NCBI RefSeq assembly: GCF_026625705.1
Contig: NZ_CP113059.1
Span: forward strand, 372,001 to 436,000
Source: Pedobacter sp. SL55
Lineage (GTDB): Bacteria; Bacteroidota; Bacteroidia; Sphingobacteriales; Sphingobacteriaceae
DNA length: 64,000 nucleotides
Direction: 5' to 3'
The position numbers were made by a program, and so were the translations under genes. A model generated the notes under the pieces. The model worked only from the letters and a program-made list of their open reading frames with translations, was not told where the DNA came from and searched no databases. Each line of letters opens with the position of its first letter. Within the stretch, counting starts at the first letter, position 1. Below, in pieces: positions 59,677 to 64,000 of the stretch.

Positions 59677-60425
59677 TTAATATACGGATATTCTACCGCT
59701 ACCAAATATAGCCCGCAGGCCGGTACCGATTGTCCGGCTTTACTTCTATTTTTGCTTAAAATAATTTCTTCTACAGCACCTACCTCAATATCGCCTTTGC
59801 CCACCATTACCAAAGTGCCCATAATTGCCCGCACCATGTTTCGCAAAAACCTGTCGGCTTTAATAGTAAAAACTAAGCTTTCGCCTTGCGTTTCGAATTT
59901 AGCAGAGCTGATTTTACAATTGTTGGTAAAAGTTTGCGTGTTAGATTTACTGAAGCAAGAAAAATCTCTATGCTTTAATAAAATTTGCGCAGCTTCATTC
60001 ATTTTTTGCATATCTAAAGTTCCTTTATATAACCAAGAGCTTTCTAGTTTAAAAGGATTTTTTTTAAAATGCAGGTAATATTTATATTCCCTAGCGGTGG
60101 CATCAAAACGAGCGTGTGCGTCTGGTGCTACTTCAAAAATGGAAGCTATTGCAATGCTGTAAGGCAACATCGCATTTATTCCAGCTACTGCTTTTACAAG
60201 CTGTTGTTCGCTTACCGCTACCAAATCAAAATGAGCATAAAACTGGGTGGCGTGTACACCAGCATCAGTTCTACCGCAACCTAAAGATATTATTTCTTGC
60301 CTAAAATAAGTACTTAATGCTTTATCTAAACATTCTTGCACAGTAATGCCATTGGGCTGGGTTTGCCAACCATGAAAATCGGTGCCGTTATAGCTTAGTT
60401 CAACAAAATATCGCTTTGTTTCCAA
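59664..60425 (-). CDS. truA: tRNA pseudouridine(38-40) synthase TruA
   Basis: 253 residues. Modifies U38-U40 of the anticodon arm. Family start RYFVELSYNGTDFHGWQTQP, catalytic D54 in GCGRTDAGVHATQFYAHFD, and C-terminal FLRNMVRAIMGTLVMVGKG are complete. A TACTTTTG box (60438-60431, minus strand) lies five bases before the ATG, another near-leaderless case. The stop codon lies in the second copy of an 88-bp duplication, so the last residues (KMRK) are encoded by the repeat, which may have altered the C-terminus. Confidence 0.95.
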   Translation of the reverse strand: METKRYFVELSYNGTDFHGWQTQPNGITVQECLDKALSTYFRQEIISLGCGRTDAGVHATQFYAHFDLVAVSEQQLVKAVAGINAMLPYSIAIASIFEVAPDAHARFDATAREYKYYLHFKKNPFKLESSWLYKGTLDMQKMNEAAQILLKHRDFSCFSKSNTQTFTNNCKISSAKFETQGESLVFTIKADRFLRNMVRAIMGTLVMVGKGDIEVGAVEEIILSKNRSKAGQSVPACGLYLVAVEYPYIKMRK

Positions 60426-60430
60426 TGTTG

Positions 60431-60438
60431 CAAAAGTA
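60431..60438 (-). promoter_or_regulatory. truA -7 box TACTTTTG next to the start codon
   Basis: Exact TAnnTTTG on the minus strand, five bases before the truA ATG. Confidence 0.5.
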
Positions 60439-60444
60439 AGGAAC

Positions 60445-60479
60445 AGTTGTCAGTTTTCTGTTAACAGTTATCAGTTTTG
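60445..60479. repeat. Heptad repeat in the truA-DUF4293 gap
   Basis: Five consecutive 7-mers AGTTGTC AGTTTTC TGTTAAC AGTTATC AGTTTTG. The remaining gap to 60673 is AT-rich with no gene; it shows repeated CAATTAA-type text near 60600-60655. Confidence 0.65.
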
Positions 60480-60658
60480 TTTCATCGAGTGCTAAGGTAT
60501 TAGCGAAGTGCCAAAGTTAAACCACAAAAGACACAAAACTATCACAAAAATAGCAGCCGTTTATTGTTGAAGCCCCCATTTGGAAATTTAGAACAACGAT
60601 TAACAAATTAAACAGTTAGCCGATTAACCAAACAATAGGACAATTAAACAATTAACCT

Positions 60659-60666
60659 TAATTTTG
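60659..60666 (+). promoter_or_regulatory. DUF4293 gene -7 box TAATTTTG next to the start codon
   Basis: Exact TAnnTTTG ending seven bases before the ATG at 60674. Confidence 0.5.
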
Positions 60667-60673
60667 TGCCATT

Positions 60674-61120
60674 ATGATACAGAGAATTCAATCTATTTGG
60701 CTTTTACTAGCCGCAATTACCATTGTATGCTTGTTAATAGTGCCTACCATTGGCGTAGCTGCCAACAATGGATACTATACATTAAATGGTTTCGGACTAC
60801 AATTAGAGGGAGCAAAAGAGCAAGTTAAAAACATTCCACTTTTGGTAAGCATTATTTTAGCTGGGCTAATTAGTTTCATTAATATCTTTAACTTTAGAAA
60901 CAGGAAGTTGCAGATCCGCATTGCTTCGTTAAATATCTTTTTAATCTTGGCTTTATCATTTTGGTTATCTCGAATTATCAATGGTATCCAGGGTATAAAA
61001 ACACTTGATATTGAACCCGGATTACTGTTGCCCTTAGTGGCTATTATTTTTACTTTATTGGCCATTAGGGGAATTAAGCAAGATGAAAAGCTAATTCGTT
61101 CTGCCGACAGATTACGATAA
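60674..61120 (+). CDS. DUF4293 membrane protein
   Basis: 148 residues. MIQRIQSIWLLLAAITIVCL is the near-invariant start of DUF4293, a four-helix membrane family confined to Bacteroidota. Helices lie at about 7-28, 50-72, 80-98 and 113-135, and a periplasmic loop follows helix 1. The C-terminus (RGIKQDEKLIRSADRLR) is basic and cytoplasmic, and the final IRSADRLR is a conserved ending in this family. Function is unknown. The gene has its own promoter box and lies alone. Confidence 0.92.
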   Translation: MIQRIQSIWLLLAAITIVCLLIVPTIGVAANNGYYTLNGFGLQLEGAKEQVKNIPLLVSIILAGLISFINIFNFRNRKLQIRIASLNIFLILALSFWLSRIINGIQGIKTLDIEPGLLLPLVAIIFTLLAIRGIKQDEKLIRSADRLR

Positions 61121-61178
61121 AACATTGAAGTTGTAAGATTTAATTGACTGTTTACTAGATTTTTACTACTTTTAACCG

Positions 61179-61199
61179 TAACTTCTCAACTCTAACTTC
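61179..61199. repeat. Heptad repeat just before a start codon
   Basis: TAACTTC TCAACTC TAACTTC, three 7-mers ending seven bases before the ATG at 61206. Confidence 0.5.
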
Positions 61200-61205
61200 A
61201 CTTTT

Positions 61206-62489
61206 ATGAAAAAACTTTTACTGTCTTTACTACTTGTTATTGGGATAGCTGCTACTGGATTTGGGCAGATATTTTCGCAGAATTTCACGAGCTCTTCGAC
61301 TTTAGCAAGCTATATAAGCGCTACTCCTAACAATGGACAATTTAATAACATAGGCACATCCAACGCAAATTCTACTGTAAGCATTGTGAGTGACGCATTA
61401 CAATTTACACATATTAACTCTACTGCTGGCACTGCCTCTTTTTCGAGAACAACTGATTTTAGCGGACCTCCTACTTTTTTAGCTATTAAGTTTAGACTAT
61501 CTGTATCTGGTACTTCGGTTGCACAACAAACCGTAGCGAGTTTTGCTACAGGATCAGGCTTTGGAACAGGAAATGGTGTTGAAAGTAATAGCTCAATACA
61601 TAGTCGATTTGGCGTAAACCTTACGGCTACTGATGGAACTTTTGCTTTACGAGACCTTACTACAGCATTAAATAGCGTAAATTTAGTAGGACCTCAGGAT
61701 ATTTCTTTTTTTGTGAATAATACAGGTGGATCAAAAATGTATATAGCACCAGACGGGTCAAGTGATGCGATTGCTGACGATACTTGGGAACTATGGGCTG
61801 GCACAAACAAACTTTTTGATGGTAGAGCTTCTGAAACACCTGCGCAAACGCTAACAGATATGAAATTTGTTGTAAGCTGGACTACCGCTAATAATGGAGT
61901 AAGTATAAATGTTACAAACATTGTTATCAACGACCAAACAACCGCTCTCCCTGTTGAACTTACCACCTTCACAGCCAAAGCCAACCTGCAAAACGTAGAT
62001 TTAGCTTGGGCTACAGCATCAGAAAGAAACAATTCTCATTTTGAGATTTTACGCTCTGGCGATGGTAAAACTTTCACTAAAATTGGGCAAGTGAAAGGTA
62101 CTGGCACAACTGATATTGCCCAAAATTATGCTTTTATTGATAAAGATGCTTTGCCAGGCGTAAACTACTACCAACTTAATCAAATAGACTACAACGGCAA
62201 CCCAACACTTTCTAAAATTGAGGCGGTAAAATCTAACGTAGCAGCTACAAACTTTAAAGTGGTAGCCAATAAACAAGACGGGAACATTAAGCTTACCATA
62301 TTTGCTGCTAATGAAGGCAAAGCAACTTTGAAAATTTACGATTTGAATGGACGTAAAATTACAGAGCAAGAATTAAGTTTAAGTAAAGGCTATGCTAACC
62401 TATCAGTGCCTATTAGTGGCGCAAGTGGTTTACACATTGCATCATTAACTACCGCTACAGAAACAATTACGCAAAAATTTATTCAGTAA
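61206..62489 (+). CDS. Secreted protein with a type IX secretion (T9SS type A) sorting tail
   Basis: 427 residues. Signal peptide 1-20 (MKKLLLSLLLVIGIAATGFG). The N-terminal ~230 residues form a Ser/Thr/Asn-rich beta domain (QNFTSSSTLASYISATPNNG .. DISFFVNNTGGSKMYIAPDG), without a recognised catalytic motif. Then comes the linker TTALPVELTTFTAKANLQNV, the usual start of a fibronectin-III-like segment (SERNNSHFEILRSGDGKTF, GVNYYQLNQIDYNGN). The C-terminal ~80 residues end ASGLHIASLTTATETITQKF, the pattern of the T9SS C-terminal domain. The protein is therefore expected outside the cell or on its surface. A strong hairpin and a terminator follow. Confidence 0.85.
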   Translation: MKKLLLSLLLVIGIAATGFGQIFSQNFTSSSTLASYISATPNNGQFNNIGTSNANSTVSIVSDALQFTHINSTAGTASFSRTTDFSGPPTFLAIKFRLSVSGTSVAQQTVASFATGSGFGTGNGVESNSSIHSRFGVNLTATDGTFALRDLTTALNSVNLVGPQDISFFVNNTGGSKMYIAPDGSSDAIADDTWELWAGTNKLFDGRASETPAQTLTDMKFVVSWTTANNGVSINVTNIVINDQTTALPVELTTFTAKANLQNVDLAWATASERNNSHFEILRSGDGKTFTKIGQVKGTGTTDIAQNYAFIDKDALPGVNYYQLNQIDYNGNPTLSKIEAVKSNVAATNFKVVANKQDGNIKLTIFAANEGKATLKIYDLNGRKITEQELSLSKGYANLSVPISGASGLHIASLTTATETITQKFIQ

Positions 62490-62501
62490 TTTTTAGCGAC
62501 A

Positions 62502-62530
62502 CTTACGAAGTTTTATAAACTTCGTAAGTA
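62502..62530. repeat. Perfect 13-bp palindrome after the T9SS gene
   Basis: ACTTACGAAGTTT-TAT-AAACTTCGTAAGT. No T-run follows, so it is not an ordinary terminator; it may protect the mRNA 3' end. Confidence 0.75.
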
Positions 62531-62540
62531 TTTATAACCA

Positions 62541-62576
62541 AAGCCAGTTCTTTTCTAGAGCTGGCTTTTTTATTTG
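62541..62576 (+). terminator. Rho-independent terminator
   Basis: AAAGCCAGTTCT (62541-62552) pairs with AGAGCTGGCTTT (62558-62569) with one mismatch and is followed by a T-run. Confidence 0.85.
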
Positions 62577-62719
62577 TACGCTTTGTGGTCATCTTTTTTT
62601 GACCGTACAAGGTTTTGTAAGCGGCACTTAAATTATTTGGTTTCTAGCTTTGTCGAGCTTCTTTAAATTATAGCATAGGTTTTATTAATTGCCCCGATTA
62701 AACGGATCCCGGCTTTATC

Positions 62720-63012
62720 CTATCGTGTGAACACATCTCATTGCTTCCACCTTGAATCCACCTCCAAAAGGGACACATTTTGCTTAGGCGTTTTGCATAT
62801 CCCCCTCTTCGAGCTATCGTGTGGACACAAGTCCGAGGGTTTGTCGTCATTCCCGCGTAGGCAGGAATCTTAAAGCGATTAAAGCTTATGTCCCTTGCAT
62901 TAGGATTCCCGTTTTCACGGGAATGACGCATGATTCAAAGGAAAGAGCAAAAGATGTGTCCACACGATAGCCTCTTCGAGGGGGCTTACTAATATTTGTA
63001 GCCACACGATAG
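62720..63012. repeat. Nested composite palindrome (CTATCGTGTGGACACA family)
   Basis: Four copies of one 16-mer: forward at 62720-62735 (one change) and 62814-62829, inverted at 62955-62970 (exact) and 62997-63012 (two changes). They nest as outer and inner arms around a REP-like core at 62845-62928. Open frames here (62698-62931, 62886-63101) are made of repeats and are not counted as genes. The gap 62577-63182 holds nothing else I can support. Confidence 0.82.
62845..62928. repeat. REP-like inverted repeat, copy 5
   Basis: Starts CGTCATTCCCGCGTAGGC and ends CCCGTTTTCACGGGAATGACG; forms the core of the nested palindrome. Each end is itself a small hairpin (CCCGTTTTCACGGG). Confidence 0.75.
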
Positions 63013-63182
63013 AAAGAAGAGCCAGAACAGGAGAACTTTCGCAAGTAGTAAGCACTAAAATACGCTCCTAAAACCCATTTCAAAGCTAACACCAAGTGCA
63101 TTGATATTTAACTTTCTTATTTCCAATTTATTAAACAAAAAACTATTTACTTAACTATCAATAAAATACCAATTATTAACCG

Positions 63183-63190
63183 TACCTTTG
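63183..63190 (+). promoter_or_regulatory. -7 box TACCTTTG of the helicase gene
   Basis: Exact TAnnTTTG, 22 bases before the ATG at 63213; no clear -33. Confidence 0.5.
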
Positions 63191-63212
63191 CGCCTTAATA
63201 AAAAATGTTATA

Positions 63213-64000
63213 ATGATAAACCCATTTAGTAAATTGGGGATAAGTGATGACGTTGTTAATGCCGTAAAAGAGCTAGGATTCGAAAATCCTACGCCTATTC
63301 AGGAGCAATCTATTCCTGTACTGTTAGAAGGTAGTAACGACTTTGTTGGTTTGGCCCAAACAGGAACAGGAAAAACAGCCGCATTTGGTTTGCCGCTGTT
63401 AGAATTAATAGACTTTAAGAGCAATAAGCCGCAGGCACTAATTTTGTGCCCTACGCGTGAGCTATGTCTGCAGATTGCAAACGACATCAAAAATTTCTCT
63501 AAAAACACGCAGAATGCACATGTAGTTGCCGTTTACGGTGGCGCTAACATTATGCAACAACTACGCGAAATACGCAATGGCGTACAAATTGTAGTGGCCA
63601 CGCCCGGCCGTATGTTAGATATTATTGGCCGTAAAGCCATTGATTTTTCTAACGTTAAATATGTAGTATTGGATGAAGCCGATGAAATGTTAAACATGGG
63701 CTTCCAAGAAGACATCAACGACATTTTATCGACAACACCAGACGATAAAAAAACATGGTTATTCTCTGCTACTATGCCTCCAGAGGTACGTCGCATTGCT
63801 AAAAACTACATGGAAAACCCTGTAGAATTAACTATGGGCACAAAAAACACAGGTAACGTTAACATTGAACATGAGTACTACATTGTAAAAGCTCGTGATA
63901 AATATGCTGCCCTAAAACGTATTGTAGATTATAACCCAGATATTTTTGGCGTTGTTTTCTGTAAGACGAAAATGGATACGCAAGATGTTGCCGAACGCTT
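63213..64000 (+). CDS. DEAD-box RNA helicase (3' end outside window)
   Basis: The frame is open from ATG 63213 to the window end; 262 residues are visible and no stop occurs. The start MINPFSKLGISDDVVNAVKE carries the Phe/Q-motif region GFENPTPIQEQSIPVL. Motif I is AQTGTGKT, Ia PTRELCLQIA, Ib TPGRMLD, II DEAD in YVVLDEADEMLNMGFQEDI, and III SATMPPEV. The second RecA domain begins near KYAALKRIVDYNPDIFGVVF. It is of the large DeaD/CshA type common in Bacteroidota, acting in ribosome assembly or RNA decay, often in the cold; the exact subfamily needs the missing C-terminus. It has its own promoter box. Confidence 0.94.
   Translation, partial: MINPFSKLGISDDVVNAVKELGFENPTPIQEQSIPVLLEGSNDFVGLAQTGTGKTAAFGLPLLELIDFKSNKPQALILCPTRELCLQIANDIKNFSKNTQNAHVVAVYGGANIMQQLREIRNGVQIVVATPGRMLDIIGRKAIDFSNVKYVVLDEADEMLNMGFQEDINDILSTTPDDKKTWLFSATMPPEVRRIAKNYMENPVELTMGTKNTGNVNIEHEYYIVKARDKYAALKRIVDYNPDIFGVVFCKTKMDTQDVAER

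Noticed and set aside
62698..63101. Two open frames (77 and 71 codons) on the minus strand
   Set aside because: Both are built from the nested palindrome and the REP-like core (for example PAYAGMTT and VIPVKTGI text typical of translated repeats).
1..64000. tRNA, rRNA, prophage or insertion-sequence transposase genes
   Set aside because: Scanned by eye for GGTTCGAATC-type T-loops with acceptor pairing, integrase or DDE transposase motifs; none was convincing. A covariance-model search would be decisive for small RNAs.

Overview
The window comes from a Bacteroidota chromosome, most likely a Pedobacter-like member of the Sphingobacteriaceae. The evidence is the AT-rich sequence, the many TAnnTTTG (-7) promoter boxes of this phylum, the lack of strong Shine-Dalgarno sites, the gene order ftsX - DUF3098 - uppP - truB - ribF, a type IX secretion sorting tail, a SusC-like barrel receptor and several lineage-typical DUF families (2490, 2807, 3098, 4293, 4861). 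I saw no prophage, insertion-sequence transposase, CRISPR array, rRNA or tRNA. Most genes are core or housekeeping.

Layout. 1-4440: end of a CocE/NonD hydrolase, M1 aminopeptidase, DUF2807 adhesin-like protein, DUF2490 protein. 5065-9247: sucA-sucB. 9300-15161: CRY-DASH, Crp/Fnr regulator plus AhpD-like protein, WG-repeat lipoprotein, glycosyltransferase and rnhB. 15500-20787: an AAA-DUF4143 ATPase behind an iterated 32-bp operator, an oligopeptide-type permease, GT2 and flippase-like genes, and a YoeB-type toxin-antitoxin pair. 20788-30085: ruvC, LytS/LytTR-type two-component system, TerC-like transporter, polyprenyl synthase, hydrolase, frameshifted PH protein, dGTPase. 30623-36278: outer-membrane receptor and a disrupted leuS. 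36720-41599: ftsX-DUF3098-uppP-truB-yitT-ribF, with ribF frameshifted and carrying an in-frame repeat. 42085-54480: CPA2 antiporter, truncated hemoglobin, LysE exporter, uvrA, ECF sigma factor, MFS, msrB, sucD, phosphopantetheinyl transferase. 54617-64000: DUF4861, dctA, lipoprotein, ABC exporter, truA, DUF4293, T9SS-sorted secreted protein, and the 5' part of a DEAD-box helicase.

The unusual content is the repeats. (i) Mosaic elements built from 7-bp units recur hard against start or stop codons; the 7-nt period is conserved but the unit sequence is not. One such element is translated in frame inside the riboflavin kinase domain of ribF. (ii) A ~37-bp palindromic insertion sits in leuS just before the KMSKS loop. 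(iii) Inverted-repeat elements ending in CGTCATT..AATGACG occur in at least five places. (iv) There is a 270-bp nested fold-back element and a 293-bp nested palindrome. Three genes (ribF, leuS, a PH-domain gene) have single-base frameshifts, all at homopolymers; as two of them are essential enzymes, sequencing error is the simplest explanation, though this cannot be decided from the sequence alone.

Several genes (rnhB, the AAA-DUF4143 gene, ruvC, truA, DUF4293) have the TAnnTTTG box only 4-7 nt before the start codon, which suggests leaderless or nearly leaderless mRNAs.
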